From: Exiguobacterium artemiae 255-15
GTDB lineage: Bacteria > Bacillota > Bacilli > Exiguobacteriales > Exiguobacteriaceae
DNA length: 64,000 nucleotides
Reading direction: 5' to 3'
Assembly (NCBI RefSeq): GCF_000019905.1
Contig: NC_010556.1
Coordinates: 1,328,001 to 1,392,000, forward strand
Part shown: one piece after another, positions 52,129 through 61,284 of the stretch
Numbering within the stretch: position 1 is the stretch's first letter
Layout of the letters: each line of letters opens with the position of its first letter
Program-made: the position numbers and the translations under genes
The notes under the pieces: generated by a model
Databases searched by the model: none
Told to the model about the DNA's origin: nothing
What the model saw: the letters and a program-made list of their open reading frames with translations, nothing else

Positions 52129-52326
52129 ATGGAAGTGCTGATCCTCCTAGTGGGCTCATTTCTCTTAAGTGGCTTAATGCTCTGGACGATTATCAAAGCC
52201 GTCCTGACCGCTTATCGAAACCAACAGCTATCAATGGCAAAGGCTATTTTCATCACAACCGGTATGACGGTCTTCAGCATCCTGCTTGCCGGTGTGCTGC
52301 CGTATATCTATCTCCGTTTTCTCTGA
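52129..52326 (+). CDS. Small two-helix membrane protein, 65 aa
   Basis: Two hydrophobic segments (residues 3-25 and 40-62). ATG 52129 after AGGAAGGG. It is followed by a terminator. Function unknown. Confidence 0.5.
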   Translation: MEVLILLVGSFLLSGLMLWTIIKAVLTAYRNQQLSMAKAIFITTGMTVFSILLAGVLPYIYLRFL

Positions 52327-52331
52327 ATTTC

Positions 52332-52380
52332 AGACCCGATGTATCCGGAACCGTCTATTCCGCGTACATCGGGTCTGTTT
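52332..52380 (+). terminator. Intrinsic terminator
   Basis: AGACCCGATGTA and TACATCGGGTCT are perfect 12-base arms followed by GTTTGTTG. It separates the small membrane gene from the phage-like cassette. Confidence 0.78.
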
Positions 52381-52475
52381 GTTGTCTAAAAACTTCCGAA
52401 CAACCGGATCGATCGTCCTGTTATTTCTGGATAGAAAGGAGGAAATTCCTCCTGAATTTAAAGGAGGATAACATC

Positions 52476-53279
52476 ATGCACCCTTACTTACGTGTCGAGC
52501 ATCAACTGTTACGCGACGGAGCGGCTTTTTCATCCGTCCATGAAAAAATGGTCTATCTGCTGCTGCAAAGTTATGCCGGTCGGGACGGACTCGCGTTCCC
52601 GTCGCATCAGACGCTCGCGGACGCTGTTCCGTGCGGCAAAACGACCGTCAAAAACTGTCTTCAGACGCTCGTCGAAAAAGGATGGATCGAAAAGGTCGAG
52701 CGGTTCGACCGGCACGGGGGACAAACGTCGAACGGCTACCGGATTCGAATGGTGTCCCCGGTCACTTCCGGACAGGACCCGGGTCAAGAGACGGCAACCG
52801 GGCAGCCATCTGTCGCCTCCGAAGAAAAAGGGGTTAAGAAACCGTCTTTAAAAAAAGAACCACCACCTCCCGGAGTCATGGAAATCCTCACTCATTTTGA
52901 GACGGAAATCGGTCGTGTCACACCGTCGATTCGCAGGAAACTGGAGGCGTTGTTGAAAGAAACGAGTCCTGCCGTCCTGCATCATGCAATCGAACAGGCA
53001 TCGGCGGCGAACATTCGTAACTTTAACTACATCCAGGTCGTCATCGACAGTCTGAAACAGCGGAATCTATTGACGCAGGAACAAATCGACACGCATGAAA
53101 AACGCCGCCGGAACGCTGTGACGCGATCACCCCGCCGGAAGAAACACGGGAAATTACCGGACTGGGTCGAACGGGAACGCCAACAACAGCAACAAGCAGA
53201 GGCGGAGCAAAAACAACGGTTTGAACAAACCGTTCCCGACCAAGGGGAACTGGCTTTATTGCTTGCAGAACTGATCTGA
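52476..53279 (+). CDS. Phage-type HTH/DnaD-like replication initiation protein
   Basis: The 267-aa protein has an N-terminal winged helix of the HTH_36 kind (VHEKMVYLLLQSYAGRDGLAFPSHQTLADAVPCGKTTVKN) and a DnaD-like helical part around residues 125-210 (LEALLKETSPAVLHHAIEQA), with a Gln-rich, basic end. This is the layout of phage replisome organisers. ATG after AAAGGAGG. It is followed by a lysin and a holin gene but no phage structural genes are near. Confidence 0.82.
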   Translation: MHPYLRVEHQLLRDGAAFSSVHEKMVYLLLQSYAGRDGLAFPSHQTLADAVPCGKTTVKNCLQTLVEKGWIEKVERFDRHGGQTSNGYRIRMVSPVTSGQDPGQETATGQPSVASEEKGVKKPSLKKEPPPPGVMEILTHFETEIGRVTPSIRRKLEALLKETSPAVLHHAIEQASAANIRNFNYIQVVIDSLKQRNLLTQEQIDTHEKRRRNAVTRSPRRKKHGKLPDWVERERQQQQQAEAEQKQRFEQTVPDQGELALLLAELI

Positions 53280-53294
53280 TGAAGGAGGACTTTT

Positions 53295-53957
53295 ATGACA
53301 CCGTCACTTGACTGGTTACTTGACCAAGCGAACCGAAAACTGACGAACGGGATGGACCCGGACGTCGCCGCGATTACACGGACCGTCATCACGGAACTGG
53401 CGGCAGAAGGATTACCAATCGGCATCGCGCAAGGCTTTCGGACAAAACAGGAACAGGACGACTTGTATGCCAGCGGGCGGACACGTCCGGGGAAAATCGT
53501 CACCTATGCCAAAGGAGGGAAATCGAATCATAACTTCGGTGTCGCCGTCGATCTATTTGTTTACGCGGACGGCGGCAAACGGGCCGAGTTTCCGGCACCG
53601 CCCGATCCACGGTTGAAGCGGATCGTTGCCGCGATGAAACGGTATCAGATGCAATGGGGCGGGGACTGGGGCAGCTTTCCGGATTATCCGCATTTTCAAC
53701 TGTACGATGCCGTCAATGGTCAAACAAAACCGTTGCTCGGACCCCGTTATCCCGGTCAACCGCTTTATGCGGGAGCCGAGCGGATGGACCGGACGCTGAT
53801 TCGGCTGATTCAAAAACGGCTCCGCCTGCCGTTGACCGGACGATTTGATCAAAAGTTGACGCAACGCATCAAACAGTTTCAACGGCAGCACCGGTTAGCG
53901 GTGGACGGAATCATCGGTCCGGTCACATGGCGGCATCTGTTTGGGGCCCGCCGATGA
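53295..53957 (+). CDS. Phage-type endolysin: M15 L,D-/D,D-peptidase plus peptidoglycan-binding domain
   Basis: The 220-aa protein has an M15 (VanY/CwlK-like) peptidase domain: GFRTKQEQDDLYASGR, SNHNFGVAVDLFVY (zinc His and Asp) and FPDYPHFQLYDA (last zinc His). A C-terminal PG_binding_1 repeat follows (LPLTGRFDQKLTQRIKQFQRQHRLAVDG). It cuts peptide stems in the cell wall. There is no signal peptide, so it needs the holin encoded next, whose start overlaps its stop. Confidence 0.9.
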   Translation: MTPSLDWLLDQANRKLTNGMDPDVAAITRTVITELAAEGLPIGIAQGFRTKQEQDDLYASGRTRPGKIVTYAKGGKSNHNFGVAVDLFVYADGGKRAEFPAPPDPRLKRIVAAMKRYQMQWGGDWGSFPDYPHFQLYDAVNGQTKPLLGPRYPGQPLYAGAERMDRTLIRLIQKRLRLPLTGRFDQKLTQRIKQFQRQHRLAVDGIIGPVTWRHLFGARR

Positions 53958-54220
53958 AGGAACGTTTGATTGCCCTCATCCGATTGTTCGTGCCGCTCTA
54001 TAGTTTCGTCAATTTAACGTTGCTTGCGTTCGGTTATACCCCGTTGCCGTTTGAGACGAATCAAATCGAAACCGCTTTGACGGCACTGCTCGGGGCAGGC
54101 AGTCTCCTCTATGCCTGGTGGAAAAATAACAATCTGACCGAGGCGGCGCAACAGGCGCAAGTGATGTTACGAGAGTGGAAAGGACAGGTTCGGCGCGAAG
54201 GACAGGAAAAATCAGGATGA
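53954..54220 (+). CDS. SPP1-family holin
   Basis: The 88-aa protein has two hydrophobic segments and the holin SPP1-family pattern ETALTALLGAGSLLYAWWKNNNLTEAA, ending in a charged tail. It starts by an ATGA overlap with the lysin gene. Holins open the membrane so that the lysin reaches the wall. The gene order lysin-holin is the reverse of many phages. Confidence 0.88.
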   Translation: MKERLIALIRLFVPLYSFVNLTLLAFGYTPLPFETNQIETALTALLGAGSLLYAWWKNNNLTEAAQQAQVMLREWKGQVRREGQEKSG

Positions 54221-54385
54221 ATGTGCCGCCTGAACTGGTAATTTGTTTGAAATGTGCAGACAACGGGCAATATTTCGAGTAGAGCGCTAATGGTTTGATC
54301 CCAAGATACCGATAATAAGGTAGCGTCCCGTATCGTCAGCGTCTTGAAGTCGCTGCCGACGGAAAAGAAAGAGGTCAGACTGAAC

Positions 54386-55528
54386 TTGAAATTATCGACG
54401 TTGCAATTTTATTTATTACTTGCATTGTTTTCATTGATGTTTACGAGTATCTGGAGTTACAATGCCTTCCTGAAAATTGAACAAAAGAATGACCGGATCA
54501 CGACGGAAGCGATTCCGATCTCGAATGCCGCTTCGCAACTGTTTCCGTTATTGCTCGATCAAGAGCTTACCGTCCGCAGTTATCTACTCGATCAAAATGA
54601 TCAGACGTTTCAGCAATTTAAAAGTACCAATGCGGAACTGAATGAAACGATTGCCCGGTTGAAGATGCTCGATCAACGTCACCCGATTCTGAAGCAGTTA
54701 CTGGCAGATGAAGCGATTCCGTTGATTTTACAGACGGACGGATTTTACGAACAACAGATTAAATGGATTCAGAGCAATCAGATCGAACGGGCGGCTTTAA
54801 ACCGCTACAGCGGGATGGACTACGTCAATCAGTTCCGGCCGATCAATGCGAAAATCAATCAGGACATCGATAAGATCATCCGGGAAGCGACGGAACGGTC
54901 CAAACGGGCGTCGGCGTCCGCCAAATGGGTCATCGTCATTGTCGTCAGTGTCGCCGTCCTGTTGCTGATGATCTTCCTGCAGACGTTCCGGCTCGAGCGC
55001 AGTCAGCAGGCGCTGATTCACCGCTCCTTGCACGATGCCTTGACCGCGATTCCGAACCGGCGTGCGTTCGACGAGCATCTGGAAGCTTCCTTCACGGCTG
55101 CCCGGGAACTGCAGACGGACGTCGGCTTGATTTTGATCGATGTCGATGAATTCAAGCTGTACAACGATACGTACGGTCACTTGAAAGGTGACTGGTGTCT
55201 GCAGAAAGTCGCCGGGACATTAAAGAAACAAGCGGGCGAGTTCGGGCATGTCTCCCGGTACGGCGGGGAAGAATTTGCGGTCATCTTGACGGAACACGTC
55301 GAACAGATCACACATGTCGCGGAACGGATCCGCAGCGAGATTCTCCGGATGAAGATTGAACACAAAGCGTACGAACCGCTTTGCCAGCTCAGTGTCAGCA
55401 TCGGACTGGCCGTCGTCCGGCCGAGCGAGACGTTGACGGAAGGCGATTTGATTGTCCTCTCCGATCAGGCCCTGTACCGGGCAAAGTCGAGCGGCCGCAA
55501 TCAAATTTCGAGCCATGAAGCCAGTTAA
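54386..55528 (+). CDS. Membrane diguanylate cyclase with CHASE3-like sensor and GGDEF domain
   Basis: The 380-aa protein has a membrane helix (residues 6-26), a helical extracellular CHASE3-like domain to about residue 176, a second helix, and a GGDEF domain: HDALTAIPNRRAFDEHL, LIDVDEFKLYNDTYGHLKGD and RYGGEEFAVI. No RxxD I-site stands before GGEEF, unlike the cyclase at 48478, so it may lack product inhibition. The start is set at TTG 54386 (AAAGAGG upstream); a longer TTG at 54344 is possible. Confidence 0.9.
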   Translation: MKLSTLQFYLLLALFSLMFTSIWSYNAFLKIEQKNDRITTEAIPISNAASQLFPLLLDQELTVRSYLLDQNDQTFQQFKSTNAELNETIARLKMLDQRHPILKQLLADEAIPLILQTDGFYEQQIKWIQSNQIERAALNRYSGMDYVNQFRPINAKINQDIDKIIREATERSKRASASAKWVIVIVVSVAVLLLMIFLQTFRLERSQQALIHRSLHDALTAIPNRRAFDEHLEASFTAARELQTDVGLILIDVDEFKLYNDTYGHLKGDWCLQKVAGTLKKQAGEFGHVSRYGGEEFAVILTEHVEQITHVAERIRSEILRMKIEHKAYEPLCQLSVSIGLAVVRPSETLTEGDLIVLSDQALYRAKSSGRNQISSHEAS

Positions 55529-55536
55529 TCGGATTA

Positions 55537-55584
55537 CTTAAAAAAGCTCTGATTCCATTTCGAGATGGGATCAGAGCTTTTTTG
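55537..55584. terminator. Bidirectional terminator
   Basis: AAAAAAGCTCTGAT and ATCAGAGCTTTTTT are perfect 14-base arms with an inner pairing TCCAT/ATGGG-like, between convergent genes. Confidence 0.88.
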
Positions 55585-55607
55585 AAATCCATGAATGGTC
55601 GTTCGAA

Positions 55608-55904
55608 TCATTGCAAAATCACGCAATAGGACCGTTCGGAAATCAACGGTGCAGAAATGACAAAAACCGTCTTGACCGGCGTACCGCCGACTTTCGCGTC
55701 CAGTTGATGCAGTTGAGACCGAATCTTTCGACTCAGGACATACCGGGTTTCAGTACTCAATTCATCAAGCTCTTCATCATGTACATGTAACAAGAGTTGA
55801 AACGGTTCGAGCGAGAAAATGGAAAAGTCGCAGTCGATTCGAGGGTCTTCAAACTGTTCATTCAGACCATTTTTTATGAAGTAAGCTTCTTGTGCTGTAA
55901 TCAT
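55608..55904 (-). CDS. Hypothetical protein, 98 aa
   Basis: A soluble acidic protein with no recognised motif (LHVHDEELDELSTETRYVLS). ATG with a weak ribosome site (GAGGCG). The gap 55905-56110 shows nothing else. Confidence 0.55.
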   Translation of the reverse strand: MITAQEAYFIKNGLNEQFEDPRIDCDFSIFSLEPFQLLLHVHDEELDELSTETRYVLSRKIRSQLHQLDAKVGGTPVKTVFVISAPLISERSYCVILQ

Positions 55905-56110
55905 CTCGTTTCGCCTCGCTCTCTTTCAGAAACAGTTCAAAAGATTATAAGATGTTAGTTAGCTATATAGTATTTAATACCCGATTTTCTTGAGGAATAT
56001 CAGTTTCTGCCTGAAAAAGACCGAATATTGGTGGATTAGGGAATACTTTTATGACCACTAAAAAATCACTTGATTCAGGAGTGGCTGATCTGGAATCAGG
56101 CACTGCTGGA

Positions 56111-56782
56111 TCAAATGATCGTCGAGCCGACACGTCGTAAAAAGTCTTCGGTCGTCTGTTTAAAAAACGTCAGTTGGTGGACCGGAATCGAAACATGTCC
56201 GCCGTAACGGACTTCTAAGTAATGCGGATTGACCGGAGACGGAAATTTGATCCGTGCGAACCATTCCGTCATCGTCTCCTGTTCCCGCCGTTGCAGCGCT
56301 TGAGGAAGGCGGCGGTTAAACAGCAGCATATGTTGGCGAATGTCTTCCGCCGGCAGTTCATAATGTCCGTAGCGGATCACTTCGACGCGGCTTGGTGTGA
56401 AGAGGAGCGGCTGGAAGCGGGTCGGACGGATGATTTTGATGTAATAAACGAGCAGTCCGATTGATGCGATCATCAGGAAAATAAAGATGAACGGGTATGG
56501 TGGTGCGACGACAGCGGAATCGAAGCCCGTCCGTAATAACAGCGGGTCCGGATCCGGCGCGACGGTCTCGACAAACGGTTCAAAGTCGATCACAAGCGGA
56601 TCCGATGGAAGGGTAAGATGAGATGTGTCACCACAACGTGTCGTACAGGAGCCTGACGTCCGACTGTCGAAAAGAGAAACGAACGATGTCAGAAAATGGG
56701 GGATGAACGACTGGATGACAAACAGAATCAATAAAACACTGGAAAGAAACAAACCGATTTTCAATCGGAACGAAGTCTGCAT
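56111..56782 (-). CDS. Two-helix membrane protein with cytosolic C-domain, 223 aa
   Basis: One hydrophobic segment lies at residues 9-30, then an extracellular part with two Cys (SCTTRCGD), a second hydrophobic segment at about 97-117, and a cytosolic domain with RRLPQALQRREQETMTEWFA. The end recalls DUF4129-type domains but the match is weak. ATG after GAAAGAGG. Confidence 0.55.
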   Translation of the reverse strand: MQTSFRLKIGLFLSSVLLILFVIQSFIPHFLTSFVSLFDSRTSGSCTTRCGDTSHLTLPSDPLVIDFEPFVETVAPDPDPLLLRTGFDSAVVAPPYPFIFIFLMIASIGLLVYYIKIIRPTRFQPLLFTPSRVEVIRYGHYELPAEDIRQHMLLFNRRLPQALQRREQETMTEWFARIKFPSPVNPHYLEVRYGGHVSIPVHQLTFFKQTTEDFLRRVGSTII

Positions 56783-56914
56783 GGGATCACCTCTTTCATA
56801 CCGTCAAAACGGCGGTTGCATGAGTCTGAACTGAGTATAGCAAATACGACACGGCATCGTTTTGATTTTTTTCAAAAAATAGTCATTATTTCCTAAATAA
56901 ATGGAGGGTATCAA

Positions 56915-57985
56915 ATGAATCGCTTACGCACAAGTTTTCAACAAACAACCGGTCAAATCAGCGGACACGGAAAACGGAATGTCGGGGTCTTAAAAACTGC
57001 TTTTGCAGCAGTGGCAGACGAGATGGCGAGTGATCAATACGGGACGGGGGCGATTATCGAACCGTTCGAACAAAAATTTGCGGATGTACTGGGAATGGAC
57101 GATGCCGTCTTTTTCCCGAGTGGTACGATGGCGCAACAGGTGGCGTTACGAATCTGGTCGGACGAGACGGACAACCGGACTGTCGCTTACCATCCGCTCT
57201 GTCATCTCGAAATCCATGAGCAGGACGGACTGAAGGAGTTGCACCCGATTGAAACAATTCTGGTCGGCGCAGCGGACCGGCTGATGACGCTCGACGAAAT
57301 TAAGGCGTTACCGGACATCGCCTGTCTGTTGCTCGAGTTGCCGCAACGGGAAATCGGCGGTGTCGCTCCGGCTTTCAGTGAACTCGAAACGATCAGCCGG
57401 TATTGCCGCGAACGGGGAATCCGGCTGCACCTCGACGGCGCACGGCTGTTTGAGATGTTACCGTATTATGAAAAGACGGCAGCGGAGATTGCCGGCTTGT
57501 TTGACAGTATTTATATCTCGTTTTATAAAGGACTCGGCGGGATTGCCGGTGCGATTCTCGCAGGCCCGGCAGCATTCTGTCAGACGGCGCGAATTTGGAA
57601 GCGGCGGTACGGCGGGGACTTAATCAGTTTGTATCCGTACATCGTTTCGGCCGATTATTATTATGAACTGCGAAAGGACCGGATGGGGCAGTACTATGAG
57701 CAGGCAAAACAACTGGCAGAGCAGTTTAATGCCTTACCGGGCGTCCATACGACACCGGAAGTTCCGGTCTCGAACATGTTCCACCTTCATTTTGACGGAC
57801 AGGCGGCGGACATTTCCCCGAAACTCGAGCAGGTCCAGGAAGAGACGGGGCTCGGGTTCGTAGGTTATCTCGTCGACAAAGACGGGTATTGTTCAACAGA
57901 AATCAGTGTCGGCGATGCTTACGGAGAGCTGGATCAGCAAACGCGAGACGCCGGATTTGCCCGGCTCCGGCAAGCTTTTTCTTAA
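56915..57985 (+). CDS. Threonine aldolase-like PLP enzyme
   Basis: The 356-aa fold-type I PLP enzyme has FPSGTMAQQVALRIW (phosphate loop), LHLDGARLFEMLPYY (cofactor Asp) and the Schiff-base lysine in ISFYKGLGGIAGAIL. This fits the beta-eliminating lyase/L-threonine aldolase family, which splits threonine to glycine and acetaldehyde. ATG after ATGGAGGG. It overlaps the convergent MerR gene by four bases. Confidence 0.88.
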   Translation: MNRLRTSFQQTTGQISGHGKRNVGVLKTAFAAVADEMASDQYGTGAIIEPFEQKFADVLGMDDAVFFPSGTMAQQVALRIWSDETDNRTVAYHPLCHLEIHEQDGLKELHPIETILVGAADRLMTLDEIKALPDIACLLLELPQREIGGVAPAFSELETISRYCRERGIRLHLDGARLFEMLPYYEKTAAEIAGLFDSIYISFYKGLGGIAGAILAGPAAFCQTARIWKRRYGGDLISLYPYIVSADYYYELRKDRMGQYYEQAKQLAEQFNALPGVHTTPEVPVSNMFHLHFDGQAADISPKLEQVQEETGLGFVGYLVDKDGYCSTEISVGDAYGELDQQTRDAGFARLRQAFS

Positions 57986-58362
57986 AACGTTTCTTTGACT
58001 AACGGATGAAGCTGTTGGTAAACGGAAATTTTTTCCGTAATCATCTGTTCCGTCCGGATGAGTTCCGCGAGCTGAGCACGCACGTTTTGCTGGTGTGCTT
58101 CGAGGAGACGGAGCCGCTCAAGCGACGTGTCGTGCGTCTCGGACGATGCGAGGAACAGTTTGACATATTCCCGGATCTGGTCGATCGGCATATGCGTCGC
58201 CCGGAGCCGCAAGACAAAGCGGAGCCACGTCAGTTGGGTTTCATCATAACGCCGGACGCCGCTTTTGGTGCGGGTCGGGAATAACAGTCCTTCTTTTTCG
58301 TAATAGCGAATCGTATGGGCCGTTGTTTCGGTTAATCGGCTGATTTCTGAAATCGTATACAT
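57982..58362 (-). CDS. MerR-family regulator
   Basis: The 126-aa protein has the MerR HTH (YTISEISRLTETTAHTIRYYEKEGLLFPTRTKSGVRRYDE) and a coiled-coil dimer helix. No Cys-based metal site is visible, so a drug- or stress-type MerR is more likely. It is divergent from an SDR gene, and the dyad in between is its probable target. ATG after GGAGAGG. Confidence 0.9.
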   Translation of the reverse strand: MYTISEISRLTETTAHTIRYYEKEGLLFPTRTKSGVRRYDETQLTWLRFVLRLRATHMPIDQIREYVKLFLASSETHDTSLERLRLLEAHQQNVRAQLAELIRTEQMITEKISVYQQLHPLVKETF

Positions 58363-58387
58363 CTTAATCGCACCTCTCCTGCTTGAC

Positions 58388-58403
58388 TTAGAGTTGACTC
58401 TAA
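58388..58403. promoter_or_regulatory. MerR-type operator dyad
   Basis: TTAGAGT and ACTCTAA are perfect 7-bp arms around two bases. TTGACT (58394-58399) and TATACC (58419-58424) are 19 bases apart, the long spacer typical of MerR-controlled promoters, driving the SDR gene. Confidence 0.6.
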
Positions 58404-58446
58404 CTTGTAGACTTTCACTATACCAAACAGAAATGGGGAATTGTTC

Positions 58447-59205
58447 ATGAAATACACGGTCATTACAGGAGCCAGCTCCGGTATCGGTTACGAAACAGCG
58501 AAAGTGCTTGCGAAAAAAGGAAAATCACTGGTTCTCGTCGCCCGCCGGACGGATGAACTGGAAAAATTACGCGATGAAGTCAAAGCCCTGGCACCGGACA
58601 GTGATGTCATTCTGCGGTCCGTTGATTTGACGGAATCGGTCAACGTCCACGAACTGTATGATTCGTTGAAAGATCTCGACATCGAGACATGGATCAATAA
58701 TGCCGGATTCGGTGATTTCGACAATGTCAAAGATGTGTCAGTCCCGAAAGTCGAGAAGATGCTCCGGCTGAACATCGAAGCTTTGACGGTCTTAACGAGC
58801 CGCTATGTCCACGATTATCATGACGTCGAAGGCACGACGGTCCTGAACGTCTCATCTGGCGGCGGCTATCGGATCGTCCCGAACGCGGTCACGTACTGCG
58901 CGACGAAGTTTTATGTCAGCGCCTATACGGAAGGACTCGCGCAAGAATTGAAAAATTCCGGGGCGAAACTGCAGGCGAAAGTTCTCGCACCGGCGGCAAC
59001 GGAAACGGAATTCGCCGACCGGTCACGCGGGGAAGCTGGATTTGATTACAGCAAAAACGTCGCTAAATACCACACGGCGGCAGAGATGGCGACGTTCCTC
59101 GATCAACTGCTCAACAGCGATCAAATCGTCGGCATCGTCAACGCCGAAGATTATTCATTTGAACTGCGCGGACCACTCTTTACGTATGTCGGTGCGAATA
59201 AGTAA
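58447..59205 (+). CDS. Short-chain dehydrogenase/reductase
   Basis: The 252-aa classical SDR has TGASSGIGYETAKVLAKKG, NNAG (INNAGFGDF) and the catalytic YCATKFYV with Ser in VSSGGGYR. It uses NADP(H) judging by the basic residues after the second strand (VARRTDE). The substrate is unknown. The ATG at 58447 follows ATGGGGA. It is controlled by the divergent MerR. Confidence 0.9.
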   Translation: MKYTVITGASSGIGYETAKVLAKKGKSLVLVARRTDELEKLRDEVKALAPDSDVILRSVDLTESVNVHELYDSLKDLDIETWINNAGFGDFDNVKDVSVPKVEKMLRLNIEALTVLTSRYVHDYHDVEGTTVLNVSSGGGYRIVPNAVTYCATKFYVSAYTEGLAQELKNSGAKLQAKVLAPAATETEFADRSRGEAGFDYSKNVAKYHTAAEMATFLDQLLNSDQIVGIVNAEDYSFELRGPLFTYVGANK

Positions 59206-59211
59206 GAGATC

Positions 59212-59249
59212 AAAAGCCAGCTTTCGCAATGCGAAAACTGGCTTTTTTT
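59212..59249 (+). terminator. Intrinsic terminator
   Basis: AAAAGCCAG and CTGGCTTTT arms with inner TTTCGC/GCGAAA pairing, followed by TTTT. Confidence 0.88.
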
Positions 59250-59283
59250 GTGTCTGAGCAGATGAAACGGTATGTAGTTCATC

Positions 59284-59586
59284 TTAAATCAGCGGCATGA
59301 CAAAGGTCGACGTTAAACTGACGACTAAAAACAGCGCGTAGCTGAAAAAGGTAGTTTTAGCACTGCCGTCGGTCCGGCGTCCGAGAATCGAAAACAGACT
59401 GATCGCGCAAATCGTAAGCGTGGACAATAAAAACGATTGATGGGAATCGACTGACGGGATCAGCGACTGGGCGAGATGCGCCAGACCTAGCGGCAAGACG
59501 ATCAATAAAAAGTAATAGCCGAGCCGTGTTTCCGATGGATGATCCGTCGATTCATGATGGGTGACTGTACGTGTATGCATTCTCAT
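59284..59586 (-). CDS. Small three-helix membrane protein, 100 aa
   Basis: A polar His-rich start (MHTRTVTHHESTDHP) is followed by three hydrophobic segments. The ribosome site is weak (GAAGTGAAG). The function is unknown. The gap 59587-59815 holds nothing that I can support. Confidence 0.5.
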   Translation of the reverse strand: MRMHTRTVTHHESTDHPSETRLGYYFLLIVLPLGLAHLAQSLIPSVDSHQSFLLSTLTICAISLFSILGRRTDGSAKTTFFSYALFLVVSLTSTFVMPLI

Positions 59587-59815
59587 TGGCTCTTCACTTC
59601 CTTCTATGTTCAGTATAGAGGACTTCGGACGACTTCTGCGTTACAGTCCGATGAGAAGTCGATAACAAGATTCGTCGAATATGACGAACAGATGTCGGAA
59701 AAAACACGTTCTGTAAAAAATGGAAATGCTTCTATCCCGGTTATGTAAAAAAGTGTAAACTGATGAAAGAGAAAATGTCGGGGGAGAGAACCCGCTTGTG
59801 AGAGGAGAAGTTGGA

Positions 59816-60984
59816 ATGAACCGCCTGTTTCGTTATTTTTATGTCTCTGACCTGATTGCAACTGTCGGAGCGAGCATCTCCTATATCGCGATCTACTGGA
59901 CGTGTGCCGGACTGCTGTCGCCGGCAGCCGTCTCGTTAGTCATCGGTGCCGTGTTTGTCATCCGTTTCATCAGTTCGAGTCTGGTCGGACCGTGGATTGA
60001 CCGGATCGAGCCGGTCCGTCTGCTGAAAGCGACCGTCTTGATCCGGTTTTACTGCTTGGTGCCGTCTGGTATCTTCTGACGCAAACGGAGGCGGTCCTTC
60101 TGCCGTTGCTGAGTCTGCTTGCGGTTCAGACACTGTTACAGGTCATCGGCGGCAATACGGCGTTTAAAGTCGTCACCCGGATTGTCGCGTCCGAGCAGTT
60201 GCCGGTTGCCAATGCTTACTTAAGTACGCTCGACCGGGTCGGGACGTTGGCCGGACTACTGGCGGGTGGTTTGTTGATTAGTGGATTTTCGATTACGGTG
60301 ATTTTAGGAATGGAAGCCGTCGTCCACCTGATCGCCTGGTTCCTGTTGTTCCCGTTACGGTCGGCACCGGACAAGGCAGTTAAACCGAAACTGACTTATT
60401 GGAACGATTTACGGGAAGGGTTTACTTATTTAGCGCGGGACCACCGATTGATCCGGATTTTAGTCTTCGGTATCCTCGCCAACTGGATGATTACACCGGT
60501 CAACGCGTTACTCGCGCCGTTTGCGAAAAACGTCATATGGGGCGGAGCGAATACGTTTTCGCTGCTCGAACTGGCCCTCGTCATCGGCGGGATCGGCATG
60601 TCGCTGTTGTATGCGTGACTTGCGAACCGGATTGATCTGATGCAGATGTTTTATCTGTCGATGGTCTTGCAGGGCGGTTTTACCCTGCTGATCGGACTGA
60701 CGACATCTCTGCCGTTTGCCTTCAGCGGGATGTTGTTGCTTGGGATGGCGCTCAGTCTGTTCGGAATTCCGTTTTCGACGCTGCTTCAACAGACGACACC
60801 GGATGCCTTGCTCGGACGGATTCGTTCGGCGTTGTTCTTCGGATTGTCGGCCTATTTGACGACCATGTTTGCGATTGATACCGTGTTTCTGTTCTTTTCC
60901 GGAAGCGGTCTGTTGATTCTGCTGATCCTACGACTTCAGCGTAAATCACCGGCGACGGAAGTGCGACGGGACGAGGTCGGATGA
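59816..60984 (+). pseudogene. MFS transporter pseudogene (frameshift and in-frame stop)
   Basis: The gene starts at ATG 59816 after GAGAGGAG and reads as an MFS_3-type pump (IATVGASISYIAIYWTCAGL, LVGPWIDRIEPVRLLKA). At about 60048 one T seems missing from a T-run: the frame ends early at SGIF, while the other frame continues GAVWYLLTQTEAV... At 60616-60618 an in-frame TGA interrupts SLLYA-LANRIDL, where Trp would fit. Repairing both gives 389 aa. Two separate lesions make true loss of function likely. Confidence 0.87.
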
Positions 60985-61064
60985 CAAATCGGCCTTCAGG
61001 CGGAGGGCAGGAGAAACGGGGGGCGTTATACTTAAAAAAACGCTTACAGAGGAGAATGCAAAAG

Positions 61065-61172
61065 ATGGATGGAATGGCGATGCTTGCGTTGATGTTTTTG
61101 ATTCCGATCGGTGGAATGACGGTCATGTTGAATGTCTTATGGCGACGGATGACACCGGAGCTTGAAAAATAA
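61065..61172 (+). CDS. Small single-helix membrane protein, 35 aa
   Basis: The ATG at 61065 follows AGAGGAG, and the 35-residue product is one hydrophobic helix with a short charged end (LWRRMTPELEK). It lies after the MFS pseudogene and before a terminator. It looks like a genuine small membrane protein, but the family is unknown. Confidence 0.45.
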   Translation: MDGMAMLALMFLIPIGGMTVMLNVLWRRMTPELEK

Positions 61173-61209
61173 CATCTTACATAGGACCGTTTAAGCGGTC
61201 GGTATGATG

Positions 61210-61264
61210 AAAAAACGGACGAGACTGAACCCTTGAAAAAAGGGCAGTTTCGTCCGTTTTTTTG
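61210..61264. terminator. Bidirectional terminator
   Basis: AAAAACGGACGA and TCGTCCGTTTTT are perfect arms with further inner pairing (GACTG/CAGTT, CCCTT/AAGGG), between the small membrane gene and hmp. Confidence 0.9.
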
Positions 61265-61284
61265 TCGACAAGAAAAGAGAGGCG

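Noticed and set aside
54221-54385. Possible c-di-GMP riboswitch before the second diguanylate cyclase
   Set aside because: The region has some GC-rich short repeats but lacks the conserved GEMM core order.
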